A DNA stretch of 64,000 nt from Streptomyces wuyuanensis (GCF_900103455.1 NZ_FNHI01000005.1:186001-250000), one strand, 5' to 3'. Shown: positions 34,105 through 45,664, numbered from the stretch's first letter. Notes: generated by a model not told the origin, from the letters alone. Numbers and translations are program-made.

Positions 34105-34136
34105 CGGGCCGGACTCCCCCCGGGGAGCCCGGCCCG
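34105..34136. terminator. bidirectional terminator after hupS
   Basis: CGGGCCGG-A-CTCCCC, a 2-nt loop, and GGGGAG-C-CCGGCCCG: 14 paired bases with one internal mismatch, between convergent hupS and a small minus-strand gene. Confidence 0.8.
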
Positions 34137-34178
34137 CGGCGTTCTCCCGCACCGCTCGCACCGTGCGGGCCGTGCCGG

Positions 34179-34382
34179 TCACAACGTCTGCAGGGTCACC
34201 AGGGTGATCCGGAGGGCGTCGCCCTCGCCCTCGGTCTCGATGCGCACCCGCTGGCCCGGGCGCAGCAGTCGCAGCCCCCCGGCGTCGAACGCCGCGGCGT
34301 CGAACCCCACCGGAGTCCCGTCGTCGAGCAGCACACTCCCGCTGCGGGTCGCTGAGTCGTACGTGTACGCGGTCGCCTGCAT
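34179..34382 (-). CDS. small protein, CSD/OB-like, unknown function
   Basis: A 67-residue protein, MQATAYTYDSATRSGSVLLD then DGTPVGFDAAAFDAGGLRLL, rich in short beta segments and Gly. The pattern resembles a small cold-shock/OB-like barrel such as found C-terminal to cold-shock proteins in streptomycetes, without the RNA-binding RNP motifs. Convergent with hupS; 97 bp downstream of cofC in the same direction, so possibly co-transcribed with it. Function not assignable. Confidence 0.65.
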   Translation of the reverse strand: MQATAYTYDSATRSGSVLLDDGTPVGFDAAAFDAGGLRLLRPGQRVRIETEGEGDALRITLVTLQTL

Positions 34383-34479
34383 GCCCCGACCCTATCCGGC
34401 GCCCGCACAGGGCGTTCCCCACAGGGCCGCCCACGGGACCACCGCCATCGGCGGCCGTTCGGGGTCGCGGCTCGGGGGT

Positions 34480-35121
34480 TCAGGAGCCCCAGGCGGCCGG
34501 CGCGGTCGCGCACCGGGCCGCCGTACGCGGGCCGACTCCCAGTGCGAGAGCGGCCCGCAGATCGTCCCCGGTGTCCACGTCGCGGCGTATCGACTCCACC
34601 CCGTCCAATTCGATTTCCACGGCCCCCGAGGCCAAATGCCGGTGCCGAGAGTGCCCGCCGAATGCGGGACGCAATTCCGTGCCGGGGGCCGCCGACAGGA
34701 AAGTCGTGCCAATTCCGGCCGCGTCCGCGAGGAAAGCCCGGGGAAATTGCCGGGCCATGGCGAGCACCCGTTCCAATTCGTCGGGGCGCAGCGCAGGAAG
34801 GTCCGCGTTGAGCGCCGCCAGCGCGGCGGCCGGCCGCCGCGCACGCACTTCGGCGGCCCCGTGGGCGAGCGCCGCGTTGAGTCCCGCCCCCGGCGAGTCC
34901 GGCACGACACGCGCGCCCAGGGCGGTCAGCTCGGCCGCAGCCAGCGGATCGTCAGTGACGACCACCACATCGCGCACCGTGCGGCAGGACAGTGCCCGGG
35001 AGACCGTGTCCTGTGCGAAGGCGAGGGCGAACCGGGGACGCATCGCACCACCCGTGGCCTCCGACAACCTGCTCTTGGCCAGTGCCAGCGGTTTCAGGGG
35101 GACGACCAGTGACCAGTGCAC
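34480..35121 (-). CDS. cofC: 2-phospho-L-lactate/phosphoenolpyruvate guanylyltransferase
   Basis: A 213-residue nucleotidyltransferase of the CofC/FbiD family, which makes the GDP- or GTP-activated phospholactate or PEP precursor of coenzyme F420. Motifs: SLVVPLKPLALAKSRLSEA (nucleotide loop with KxxxxKSR), VVVTDD, and ALNADLPAL (metal-binding Asp). The GTG start (MHWSLVVPLKP) gives the normal length; the frame extends 32 codons upstream over the plsC promoter region. An F420-type LLM oxidoreductase occurs at 60069-61040. Confidence 0.85.
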   Translation of the reverse strand: MHWSLVVPLKPLALAKSRLSEATGGAMRPRFALAFAQDTVSRALSCRTVRDVVVVTDDPLAAAELTALGARVVPDSPGAGLNAALAHGAAEVRARRPAAALAALNADLPALRPDELERVLAMARQFPRAFLADAAGIGTTFLSAAPGTELRPAFGGHSRHRHLASGAVEIELDGVESIRRDVDTGDDLRAALALGVGPRTAARCATAPAAWGS

Positions 35122-35279
35122 GGCCCCATTGTCACCCGCGATCACGGCCGCCCGGCGACCCGGCCTCACGGGCGAGGCGTACGGTGTTCTCGACAGACCA
35201 GGGGCCTGGGGCGACACTTGACCCCCAGCAGCCGGGCACGAGCCGGGCAGCAGTCAGGTCCAAAGAGGAAGGTGTCCGA

Positions 35280-36032
35280 GTGTCCCGCCGCAGAATCGGC
35301 TTCTGGTACCGCCTTGCTGCGGTCATCGCGAAACCGCCGCTGGTGGTTCTGTTCAAGCGGGACTGGCGGGGAATGGAGCACATTCCGGCCGACGGAGGAT
35401 TCATCACCGCGGTGAATCACAACTCCTACCTGGATCCGCTCTCCTACGCGCACTACCAGTACAACACCGGACGCGTCCCGCGCTTCCTCGCGAAGGCCGC
35501 GCTCTTCAAGGGCTCCTTCGTCGGCACGATGCTGCGCGGCACCGGCCAGATCCCCGTCTACCGGGAGTCCACGAACGCCCTCGACGCCTTCCGCGCCGCG
35601 GTCGACGCCATCGAGCGGGGCGAGTGCGTCGCCTTCTACCCCGAGGGCACGCTGACCCGGGACCCCGAGATGTGGCCGATGGCGGGCAAGACCGGTGCCG
35701 CGCGCGTGGCACTGCTCACCAAGGCCCCGGTCATTCCCGTGGCGCAGTGGGGCGCCAACATGGCGATGCCGCCGTACGCCAAGGAGAACAAGCTGCGGCT
35801 GTTCCCCCGGAAGACCCTGATCGTCCAGGCGGGGCCGCCCGTGGACCTCGACCGGTTCCACGGCATGGAGCCCACTCCCGACGTCCTGCGCGAGGCCACC
35901 GAGGTCATCATGGCCGCGATCACCGCGCAGCTCGAGCAGATCCGCGGCGAGAGCGCGCCGGCGACGCCGTACGACCACCGCCAGGCGCGGGCCGAACAGC
36001 GGCGCAGGGCCGCCGGGGAGGGGACCAAGTGA
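35280..36032 (+). CDS. plsC: 1-acyl-sn-glycerol-3-phosphate acyltransferase
   Basis: A 250-residue membrane-associated acyltransferase of phospholipid synthesis. The HX4D catalytic motif is NHNSYLD near residue 46, the glycerol-phosphate-binding motif is FYPEGTLTRD, and the N-terminal hydrophobic segment FWYRLAAVIAKPPLVVLF anchors it. The GTG at 35280 follows GAGGAAGG by 8-9 bp. The stop overlaps the gpsA start (GTGA), so the glycerolipid genes are coupled. Confidence 0.9.
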   Translation: MSRRRIGFWYRLAAVIAKPPLVVLFKRDWRGMEHIPADGGFITAVNHNSYLDPLSYAHYQYNTGRVPRFLAKAALFKGSFVGTMLRGTGQIPVYRESTNALDAFRAAVDAIERGECVAFYPEGTLTRDPEMWPMAGKTGAARVALLTKAPVIPVAQWGANMAMPPYAKENKLRLFPRKTLIVQAGPPVDLDRFHGMEPTPDVLREATEVIMAAITAQLEQIRGESAPATPYDHRQARAEQRRRAAGEGTK

Positions 36033-37066
36033 CTCGTTCCGTCAAGGCAGCCGTCTTCGGCACCGGCTCCTGGGGCACGGCCTTCTCGATGGTCCTCGCC
36101 GACGCCGGCTGCGAGGTGACCATGTGGGGCCGCCGCGCCGGGCTCGTCGACGCCATCAACGGCACCCGCACCAACCCCGACTACCTGCCGGGGGTCCAGC
36201 TCCCCGAGGCGGTCCGGGCCACCACCGACCCCGCCGAGGCCGCCCGCGACGCCGACTTCACCGTCCTCGTCGTGCCTTCCCAGACCCTGCGCGCCAACCT
36301 CACGGAATGGGCGCCCCTGCTGGCTCCCGACACCGTGCTCGTCTCCCTGATGAAGGGCGTCGAACTCGGCACCGCCAAGCGGATGAGCGAGGTCGTCGAG
36401 GAAGTCGTCGCCAAGGCGCCCGCCGGGGGAGCCCCCGACGAGGTCCGGGGGAGGGTCGCCGTCCTCACCGGGCCCAACCTGGCCAAGGAGATCGCCGACC
36501 GCCAGCCCGCGGCCGCGGTCGTCGCCTGCTCCGACGAGGACGTCGCCCGGCGCCTCCAGGCCGCCTGCATGACCCCGTACTTCCGCGCCTACACCAACAC
36601 CGACGTCGTCGGCTGCGAACTGGGCGGCGCGGTCAAGAACGTCATCGGCCTGGCCGTCGGCATCGCGGACGGCATGGGCCTCGGCGACAACTCCAAGGCC
36701 ACCCTCATCACCCGGGGGCTTGCCGAGACGACCCGCCTCGGACTCGCCATGGGCGCCGACCCGATGACCTTCTCGGGCCTCGCCGGCCTCGGCGACCTCG
36801 TGGCCACCTGCTCCTCGCCGCTCTCCCGGAACCACACCTTCGGCACCAACCTCGGCCGCGGGATGACGCTCCAGGAGACCATCGCCGCGACCAAGCAGAC
36901 CGCCGAGGGCGTCAAGTCCTGCGAGTCCGTTCTGGATCTGGCCCGCCGGCACGGCGTCGACATGCCCATCACCGAGACGGTCGTCTCGATCGTCCACGAG
37001 GGCAAGCCGCCGGTCGTCGCGCTCAAGGAGCTGATGTCCCGGAGCGCCAAGCCCGAGCGCCACTGA
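36029..37066 (+). CDS. gpsA: glycerol-3-phosphate dehydrogenase [NAD(P)+]
   Basis: A 345-residue enzyme reducing dihydroxyacetone phosphate to sn-glycerol-3-phosphate for membrane lipids. Rossmann motif VFGTGSWGTAFS, the LMKGVELGT loop, catalytic Lys in GGAVKNVIGLAVGIADG and SGLAGLGDLVATC. GTG start overlapping plsC by 4 bp. Between EVVAK and RVAVLTGPN lies an extra stretch, APAGGAPDEVRG, that I do not recall in related proteins, encoded by a palindrome-rich run (36419-36456). Confidence 0.94.
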   Translation: MTRSVKAAVFGTGSWGTAFSMVLADAGCEVTMWGRRAGLVDAINGTRTNPDYLPGVQLPEAVRATTDPAEAARDADFTVLVVPSQTLRANLTEWAPLLAPDTVLVSLMKGVELGTAKRMSEVVEEVVAKAPAGGAPDEVRGRVAVLTGPNLAKEIADRQPAAAVVACSDEDVARRLQAACMTPYFRAYTNTDVVGCELGGAVKNVIGLAVGIADGMGLGDNSKATLITRGLAETTRLGLAMGADPMTFSGLAGLGDLVATCSSPLSRNHTFGTNLGRGMTLQETIAATKQTAEGVKSCESVLDLARRHGVDMPITETVVSIVHEGKPPVVALKELMSRSAKPERH

Positions 37067-37151
37067 CGGAAGACCGGCGGAGGGCACTCTTCCGTTCGGT
37101 GGCCGCGCGCCCCTTCGACCCGGCGGAGGCGCAGGGTACGCTCGTCGCGAT

Positions 37152-38324
<1,173 letters not shown>

Positions 38325-38329
38325 GCCGC

Positions 38330-38353
38330 CCCGCATCCGTCACCGGGTGCGGG
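38330..38353. terminator. terminator after ddlA
   Basis: CCCGCATCC pairs with GGGTGCGGG (9 bp with one G-U) over a 6-nt loop, 5 bp after the ddlA stop and 46 bp from the convergent DUF3515 gene. Confidence 0.6.
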
Positions 38354-38399
38354 AAAGCCGGGGATCTCGCGTGCGCCCGGCCCTACGGGGTCCGGGCGC

Positions 38400-38873
38400 C
38401 TACGGGGTCTGGGCGAAACGCGGCGGGACCGTCTTGGCGACCGGTCCCGCCAGATCCGTCAGCGGCCCCATGTCCGTGAACCGGCCCGACAGGGTCACCT
38501 CGACGTAGGTCTTGCGGTACGTGGTGGTGAACCGGGCGCCGTCCTCCAGTTCCTCGGAGTACCAGTCGACGCCGTTCACCTCCACCCCGTCCGCCTTCTC
38601 ACTCTGCAGCCCCGCGGGGCGGGGAACGCCGCAGCGCAGTACGATCGCGGCGTCCCCCCACCCGGCGGTCAGCTCGGAACGGGGCTCGGGGTCCCGGCGG
38701 CTCTCACCGGCCACCGACTCCGGCAGCGCTTCGTGCAGCGCCAGGCACAGGGACTTCTCCTCGGCGGGGGGAGCGGGAACCGCGACCGACCGGGGGGCGT
38801 CCGTGGAGGAGCAGCCCGCGGCGGCCAGCAACACGGCGGCGAGGGGCAGGAACGGGAGCCGGCGGTGAGTCAT
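38400..38873 (-). CDS. DUF3515 lipoprotein
   Basis: A 157-residue actinobacterial DUF3515 protein, probably a lipoprotein: MTHRRLPFLPLAAVLLAAAGC has a basic n-region, a hydrophobic core and a lipobox ending AAGC. The mature part holds LCLALHEALPESVAGESRR and a terminal GPLTDLAGPVAKTVPPRFA. Function unknown; the gene is commonly adjacent to ddl and thiL in actinobacteria. A GTG directly before the ATG (38876) is an equal alternative start. Confidence 0.8.
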   Translation of the reverse strand: MTHRRLPFLPLAAVLLAAAGCSSTDAPRSVAVPAPPAEEKSLCLALHEALPESVAGESRRDPEPRSELTAGWGDAAIVLRCGVPRPAGLQSEKADGVEVNGVDWYSEELEDGARFTTTYRKTYVEVTLSGRFTDMGPLTDLAGPVAKTVPPRFAQTP

Positions 38874-38896
38874 CACCGGCCAAGCGTAGACGGGGG

Positions 38897-39130
38897 CTAC
38901 AGGTGCACGACGGGGCAGGTGAGCGTACGGGTGATGCCGTCCACTTGCTGGACTTTGGCGACCACCATGCGGCCCAGCTCGTCGACGGTGTCGGCCTGGG
39001 CGCGCACGATCACGTCGTAGGGACCCGTCACGTCCTCGGCCTGGATCACTCCCGGGATCTTGGAGATGGTGTCGGCGACCGTCGACGCCTTGCCCACCTC
39101 GGTCTGAATGAGGATGTACGCCTGTACCAC
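38897..39130 (-). CDS. stand-alone Lrp/AsnC ligand-binding (RAM) domain protein
   Basis: A 77-residue protein equal to the ligand-binding RAM domain of Lrp/AsnC regulators without the DNA-binding half: MVQAYILIQTEVGKASTVAD, then GPYDVIVRAQADTVDELGRM. Such proteins oligomerise and bind amino acids; partners are unknown. GTG start with GGAGG 4 bp upstream. Followed by the DUF3515 gene 23 bp downstream on the same strand, so possibly one transcript. Confidence 0.88.
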   Translation of the reverse strand: MVQAYILIQTEVGKASTVADTISKIPGVIQAEDVTGPYDVIVRAQADTVDELGRMVVAKVQQVDGITRTLTCPVVHL

Positions 39131-39372
39131 GGAACCTCCAGGGCGGCCACGAGGATCATGTGGGGAGAAGGGACGCCACGGTATCGCGTCGCCGCGGGCC
39201 GCGGGGAGACCCGCGCGTTCCGGAGCGTGCGCAGCGTGGCGTACCGGGCACAGAAGTTGACGGCCGACGGGGCCTACTCGACGGTACCTACAGCGGTGAC
39301 GGCTCGCGACCGCACGAAGAACAGGTGGGCCGGGCCGTCCGGCGGCACCGCGGCGACGAAGGGCATGACGAG

Positions 39373-40331
39373 ATGAAGGGCACTGTGGGCGAGCTGGGGG
39401 AGTTCGGGCTCATCAGGGAGCTCACCTCCAGGCTCACCTCCACTCCCGCGGTACGGCTCGGACCCGGCGACGACGCCGCGGTCGTGGCCGCTCCCGACCG
39501 CAGGGTCGTGGCCAGTACCGACCTCCTGCTGGAGGGACGGCACTTCCGGCGCGACTGGTCCACCGCCTACGACGTGGGCCGCAAGGCCGCCGCCCAGAAC
39601 CTCGCCGACATCGCCGCCATGGGCGCCGTGCCGACCGCGCTGCTGCTGGGCCTCGTGGTCCCGGCCGACCTCCCTGTCACCTGGGCCACCGAGCTGATGG
39701 ACGGCATCCGCGACGAGTGCCAGGTCGCCGGCGCGGCCGTCGTCGGCGGCGACGTGGTCCGCGGCGAGACGATCACCCTGGCGATCACCGCCCTCGGCGA
39801 CCTGCGCAACCACGACCCGGTGACCAGGGCCGGCGCGCAGCCCGGCGATGTGGTCGCGTACACCGGCTGGTTGGGCTGGTCCGCCGCCGGACACGCGGTG
39901 CTCTCCCGCGGGTTCCGCTCGCCGCGCGCGTTCGTCGAGGCGCACCGCCGCCCCGAACCGCCGTACCACGCGGGCCCGGCCGCCGCGGGGCTCGGCGCCA
40001 CCGCGATGACCGACGTCAGCGACGGCCTCGTCGCCGACCTCGGGCACATCGCCGAGGCCAGCAAGGTCCGCATCGACCTGCGGTCCGGACTCATCGACAT
40101 CCCCTCGCAGATGAACGACATCGGTCAGGCCGTCGGCGTGGACCCCCTCCAGTGGGTGCTCAGCGGCGGCGAGGACCACGCGATCGTCGCCACCTTCCCG
40201 CCCGACGCGAAGCTGCCCGCCCGCTGGAAGGTGATCGGCGAGGTGCTCAACCCGTCGGCGCTGCCGCAGGTCACCGTCGACGGGGCGCCCTGGACCAGCA
40301 AGGGCGGTTGGGACCACTTCGGGGAGGACGC

Positions 40332-40335
<4 letters not shown>
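39373..40335 (+). CDS. thiL: thiamine-monophosphate kinase
   Basis: A 320-residue enzyme that phosphorylates thiamine phosphate to thiamine diphosphate. PurM-like fold with [46 protein letters not shown] and [16 protein letters not shown]. The ATG at 39373 gives the common N-terminus ([12 protein letters not shown]). The stop overlaps the thiD start by 3 bp (GTGA). No TPP riboswitch consensus is visible upstream. Confidence 0.93.
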
Positions 40336-41138
<803 letters not shown>

Positions 41139-41205
41139 CGACGCCTTCCGTGCGCGGCGCTCGCCGACGGGCGGACCGCGCCGCGCACGGTGACGGGCAC
41201 GGCGA

Positions 41206-41237
41206 AAAGCCGGCCCACCGAGAGGTGGACCGGCTTT
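41206..41237. terminator. terminator between convergent thiD and rpmB
   Basis: AAAGCCGG-C-CCACC, loop GAGA, GGTGG-A-CCGGCTTT: 13 pairs with one internal mismatch and A/T flanks on both sides, suiting bidirectional use. Confidence 0.85.
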
Positions 41238-41310
41238 CAAGGCAACCGGAGGGCTGCGCTACGACGAAACGTCGGCGGGATCATCCCCGCACGAACGCGG
41301 GGAGCATCTC

Positions 41311-41496
41311 TTAGCGCGAGACCTTGCCGGCCTTGATGCACGAGGTGCAGACGTTGAGCCGCTTCGGCGTCCGACCGACCACGGCACGCACGCGCTGGAT
41401 GTTCGGGTTCCAGCGACGGGACGTACGGCGGTGCGAGTGGGAGATGTTGTTGCCGAAGCCCGGCCCCTTGCCGCAGACGTCGCAGTTGGCAGCCAC
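41311..41496 (-). CDS. rpmB: 50S ribosomal protein L28 (zinc-binding form)
   Basis: A 61-residue L28 with four cysteines (5, 8, 50, 53) forming a zinc ribbon, the C+ form. Signature: [20 protein letters not shown] and [17 protein letters not shown] start. Streptomyces often also carry a zinc-independent paralogue under Zur elsewhere; this is the housekeeping one. Divergent from the FakA-like gene. Confidence 0.95.
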   Translation of the reverse strand: MAANCDVCGKGPGFGNNISHSHRRTSRRWNPNIQRVRAVVGRTPKRLNVCTSCIKAGKVSR

Positions 41497-41762
41497 GGGT
41501 CACTCCAAAGACTTCAGATGCACTTACAGTGAAATCCGGCGTGCCGGAATCAGTGGTCTGAAGTGGCTTGCCGGGGGAATGGCCCGATTTTCATCGGGCA
41601 ACCGGAGCAGCATACAACGGCTGCGCCCGTGGAACGAAACTACCACGGTCACCCACGCCCCCACCCCGGCCCCGGGCACGGACCGGTCTACCCTGCGGTG
41701 CAGCCCAGCCTCCCGCCCACGTCCGCCCCGCGGTGTGGAGGGACTGCCGAAGGAGGACCTCG

Positions 41763-43355
41763 TTGCCCCAGCCCCTCGATGCCCTGGCGGTCCGCACCTG
41801 GTGCTCACTCGCTCTGGACGCGCTGGGCCGGGAGCGCGAGGAGATCGACGCGATCAACGTCTACCCGGTCGCGGACGGTGACACCGGCACCAACCTCTAT
41901 CTGACCGTCGAGTCCGCGGCCACCGCGGTGGAGGCGGTGTTCGCGGCGTACGAGACCGGCTCGGCCGCCCCCGCCCTCGCCGACGCCGTGCGGGCCATGG
42001 CGCACGGGGCGCTGATCGGGGCGAGGGGCAATTCGGGGACGATCCTCGCGCAGTTGCTGCGCGGTATGGCCGAGGTGCTGGGGCAGCGGGACGGAGGGGC
42101 CGCCGAGGCGCTCCTGCGGGCGGCGGAGTCCGCCCGCGAGGCGGTGGCGCACCCCGTGGAGGGCACGATCCTGAGCGTCGCCTCCGCCGCCGCCCGGGCC
42201 GCGGACGGCACGGCGCCGGGGGACGACGCGGCTGCCGTCGCGGCGGCCTACGCGGGCGCGCGCCGGGCCCTGGAGGAGACGCCGGGACAGCTCGAAGTGC
42301 TGGGCCGGGCCGGCGTCGTCGACGCGGGAGGGCAGGGCCTGGTGGCGGTGCTGGGCGCCCTGGCGGAGGCGGTCACGGGCGAGGCCTCGGTGCGCCCCGC
42401 CGTACGGCACCACCCGGCCGTGACGACGGCCGCCGAGCCGTGCGCCGACGGAGGTCCGGCCTTCGAGGTGATCTACCTCCTGGAGGCCGGTGACAGCGCC
42501 GTGGCCCGGCTGAGGTCCAGGCTCGACGCGCTCGGTGACTCGCTGGTCGTGGTCGGCGGGGACGGTCTGTGGAACGTCCACGTGCACGTCGACGACGCGG
42601 GCGCGGCGGTGGAGGCCGGTGTGGAGGCGGGCCGGCCGTACCGGATCCGGATCACCCACTTCGCCGCGGCGGAGCACCCCGAGGCGCGCGAGCGGGTCCA
42701 GCGGGCCGTCGTCGCCGTGGTGCCGGGGGAGGGGCTGGCCGGGCTGTGCACGGAGGCCGGCGCGACGACGGTGCTCGCCCGGCCCGGTGAGCCGCCCGCC
42801 AGCGGTGAACTCGTCGACGCGATCCGGCGGGCGCACGCCCGCGAGGTCGTGCTCCTCCCGAACGACGCCGATCTGCGCCACACGGCGGCCGCCGCGGCCG
42901 AACAGGCCCGCACCGAGGGCGTCCGGGTCGCCCTCATCCCGACCCGCTCGGCGGTCCAGGGCATCGCCGCGCTCGCCGTGCACGAGCCCGAGCGCCGCTT
43001 CGACGAGGACGTCGTCGCCATGACCTCGGCCGCGGGCGCGACGCGCTACGGCGAACTGGCCGTGGCGGAACGGCAGTCCTTCACGTCGGCGGGCGTGTGC
43101 CAGGCGGGGGACGTGCTGGGGCTCATCGAGGGCGACGTGGCGGTGATCGGCGCGGACCTCGCGACCACCGCCGAAACGGTTCTGGACCGCATGCTCTCGG
43201 CGGGCGGCGAACTCGTCACCCTGGTGCTCCCCGAGGACGCCCCGCCGGAGCTGGGCGACCGGCTGGAGGCGCACGTGCGGGCGGGCTACCTGGCCGTGGA
43301 CACGGTGATCTACCACGGCGGCGCGGGCGCCCCGCTCCTCGTCGGCGTGGAGTGA
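41763..43355 (+). CDS. DAK2-domain protein, YloV/FakA-like fatty acid kinase
   Basis: A 530-residue protein. The N-terminal DhaL/DAK2 domain (about 1-190) has the ADP/Mg loop NVYPVADGDTGTNLYLT (Asp-Asp-Thr) and GARGNSGTILAQLLRG. A middle domain follows, then a C-terminal DAK1-2/YloV domain with HVHVDDAGAAVEAG and VVLLPNDADLRHTA. Members phosphorylate fatty acids bound to FakB/DegV proteins. TTG start with GGAGGA about 6-9 bp upstream; an upstream frame lacks support. The order rpmB-yloV-recG resembles that in Firmicutes. Confidence 0.85.
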   Translation: MPQPLDALAVRTWCSLALDALGREREEIDAINVYPVADGDTGTNLYLTVESAATAVEAVFAAYETGSAAPALADAVRAMAHGALIGARGNSGTILAQLLRGMAEVLGQRDGGAAEALLRAAESAREAVAHPVEGTILSVASAAARAADGTAPGDDAAAVAAAYAGARRALEETPGQLEVLGRAGVVDAGGQGLVAVLGALAEAVTGEASVRPAVRHHPAVTTAAEPCADGGPAFEVIYLLEAGDSAVARLRSRLDALGDSLVVVGGDGLWNVHVHVDDAGAAVEAGVEAGRPYRIRITHFAAAEHPEARERVQRAVVAVVPGEGLAGLCTEAGATTVLARPGEPPASGELVDAIRRAHAREVVLLPNDADLRHTAAAAAEQARTEGVRVALIPTRSAVQGIAALAVHEPERRFDEDVVAMTSAAGATRYGELAVAERQSFTSAGVCQAGDVLGLIEGDVAVIGADLATTAETVLDRMLSAGGELVTLVLPEDAPPELGDRLEAHVRAGYLAVDTVIYHGGAGAPLLVGVE

Positions 43356-43477
43356 CCGTCCGCCCACGCCGGTGGCGCCGGGCCCCCGGGCCGGCGCACG
43401 GGGGCGGCGGTCCCGTACGTGCCGGGGAACGCGCCGTTCCCGCGGGCAGGAGACGGTTGTCGGTGCGGTGGTGTGCA

Positions 43478-45664
43478 ATGGACCGCGTGCTGGACGAACC
43501 GCTGACCAAGACGCTCGGCCCCGCGACCGCCAAGGTCATGGCCGAGAACCTCGACCTGAGTACCGTCGGTGATCTGCTGCACCACTACCCGCGCCGGTAC
43601 GAGGAGCGCGGCCAGCTGACCCGGCTCGCCGAACTGCCCCTGGACGAGCACGTCACGGTCGTCGCCCAGGTCGCCGACGCCCGCGTGCTCAAGTTCAACG
43701 GCGGGCGAGGCCAGCGGCTGGAGGTCACCATCACCGACGGCAGCGGACGGCTGCAGCTCGTGTTCTTCGGGCGCGGCCTTCACCGGCCCCACAAGGACCT
43801 GCTGCCCGGCACCCGCGCCATGTTCGCGGGCAAGGTCTCCATGTTCAACCGCAAGCTGCAACTCGCCCACCCCACGTACGAACGGCTCGACTCAGAGAGC
43901 GGCGAAGGGGCGGTCAGCGCCTTCGCCGGCAGGCTCATCCCGATCTACCCGGCCTGCAAGGGCCTGGAGTCCTGGAAGATCGCCAAGGCCGTCGACGCCG
44001 TCCTCCCGCACGCGACGGAGGCCGTGGACCCACTGCCGGCCGCGCTGCGCGAGGGCCGCGGCTTCGTCCCCCTCCCGCAGGCCCTGCTCAAGATCCACCG
44101 CCCGCAGACCAGGGCCGACGTGGAGGACGCGAAGCAGCGCCTCAAGTGGGACGAGGCCTTCGTCCTCCAAGTCGCCCTCGCCCGGCGGCGGTACGCGGAC
44201 GCACAGCTTCCCGCCGTCGCCCGCCGGCCGGTGCCGGACGGGCTGCTCGACGCCTTCGACGCGCGGCTGCCGTTCACACTCACGGAGGGCCAGCGGAAGG
44301 TGTCCGCCGAGATCTTCGGCGACCTGGCCACGGAGCATCCGATGCACCGGCTGCTCCAGGGCGAGGTGGGCAGCGGCAAGACCCTGGTCGCGCTGCGGGC
44401 CATGCTCGCCGTCGTCGACGCGGGAGGGCAGGCGGCGATGCTCGCGCCCACCGAGGTCCTCGCCCAGCAGCACCACCGGTCGGTCGTCGAGATGATGGGC
44501 GATCTCGCCGAGGGCGGGATGCTCGGCGGCGCCGAGCGGGCCACCAAGGTCGTGCTGCTCACCGGATCCATGGGCGCCGCAGCCCGCCGGCAGGCCCTGC
44601 TCGACCTGGTCACCGGCGAGGCGGGCATCGTCATCGGCACCCACGCGCTGATCGAGGACAAGGTTCAGTTCCACGACCTGGGCCTGGTCGTCGTGGACGA
44701 GCAGCACCGCTTCGGCGTCGAGCAGCGCGACGCCCTGCGGGGCAAGGGCAAGCAGCCACCGCACCTGCTGGTCATGACCGCCACCCCGATTCCCCGCACG
44801 GTCGCCATGACGGTCTTCGGCGACCTGGAGACGTCCGTGCTGGACCAGCTGCCGGCGGGACGCTCGCCGATCGCCTCGCACGTGGTCCCGGCCGCGGACA
44901 AGCCGCACTTCCTGGCGCGGGCCTGGGAGCGGGTGCGCGAGGAGGTCGAGAACGGCCACCAGGCCTACGTCGTCTGCCCGCGGATCGGCGACGACCTCGA
45001 CCCGTCCGCCGAGGCGCGGGGCAAGTCGCCGGAGGACGAGGCCGAGAAGCGGCCGCCGCTGGCCGTGCTGGACGTGGCCGGGCAGCTCACGGCCGGCCCG
45101 CTGAAGGGCCTGCGCGTGGAGGTGCTGCACGGCCGCATGGCACCGGACGACAAGGACGACGTGATGCGCCGCTTCGCCGCGGGCGAGGTGGACGTGCTCG
45201 TCGCCACGACCGTGATCGAGGTCGGGGTGAACGTGCCCAACGCCACGGCCATGGTGATCATGGACGCCGACCGCTTCGGCGTCTCCCAGCTCCACCAGCT
45301 GCGAGGCCGGGTCGGCCGGGGCTCGGCCCCCGGGCTCTGCCTGCTCGTCACGGAGATGCCCGAGGCGAGCCCGGCGCGCGGCCGGCTCGCCGCGGTGGCC
45401 GCCACCCTGGACGGCTTCGAGCTCTCCCGGATCGACCTCGAACAGCGCCGCGAGGGCGATGTGCTGGGCCAGGCCCAGTCCGGGGTGCGCTCCTCGCTGC
45501 GGGTCCTCGCGGTCATCGAGGACGAGGAGATCATCGCCGCGGCCCGCGACGAGGCGGTGTCCGTCGTCGCCGCCGACCCGGAACTGGAGGGGCTCCCGGA
45601 ACTGCGGACGGCACTGGACGCACTGCTGGACAAGGACCGCGAGCAGTACCTCGACAAGGGCTGA
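43478..45664 (+). CDS. recG: ATP-dependent DNA helicase RecG
   Basis: A 728-residue superfamily 2 helicase that remodels stalled forks and branched DNA. The wedge/OB domain (about 1-200; DLLHHYPRRYEER, GRLQLVFFGR) is followed by Walker A GEVGSGKTLVALRA near residue 295, motif II VVDEQHRFGVEQR (DEQH) near 406, ATPIPRT, and motif VI QLRGRVGRG. Start ATG 43478 chosen for the conserved N-terminus. Located 122 bp after the FakA-like gene, probably the same operon. Confidence 0.95.
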   Translation: MDRVLDEPLTKTLGPATAKVMAENLDLSTVGDLLHHYPRRYEERGQLTRLAELPLDEHVTVVAQVADARVLKFNGGRGQRLEVTITDGSGRLQLVFFGRGLHRPHKDLLPGTRAMFAGKVSMFNRKLQLAHPTYERLDSESGEGAVSAFAGRLIPIYPACKGLESWKIAKAVDAVLPHATEAVDPLPAALREGRGFVPLPQALLKIHRPQTRADVEDAKQRLKWDEAFVLQVALARRRYADAQLPAVARRPVPDGLLDAFDARLPFTLTEGQRKVSAEIFGDLATEHPMHRLLQGEVGSGKTLVALRAMLAVVDAGGQAAMLAPTEVLAQQHHRSVVEMMGDLAEGGMLGGAERATKVVLLTGSMGAAARRQALLDLVTGEAGIVIGTHALIEDKVQFHDLGLVVVDEQHRFGVEQRDALRGKGKQPPHLLVMTATPIPRTVAMTVFGDLETSVLDQLPAGRSPIASHVVPAADKPHFLARAWERVREEVENGHQAYVVCPRIGDDLDPSAEARGKSPEDEAEKRPPLAVLDVAGQLTAGPLKGLRVEVLHGRMAPDDKDDVMRRFAAGEVDVLVATTVIEVGVNVPNATAMVIMDADRFGVSQLHQLRGRVGRGSAPGLCLLVTEMPEASPARGRLAAVAATLDGFELSRIDLEQRREGDVLGQAQSGVRSSLRVLAVIEDEEIIAAARDEAVSVVAADPELEGLPELRTALDALLDKDREQYLDKG

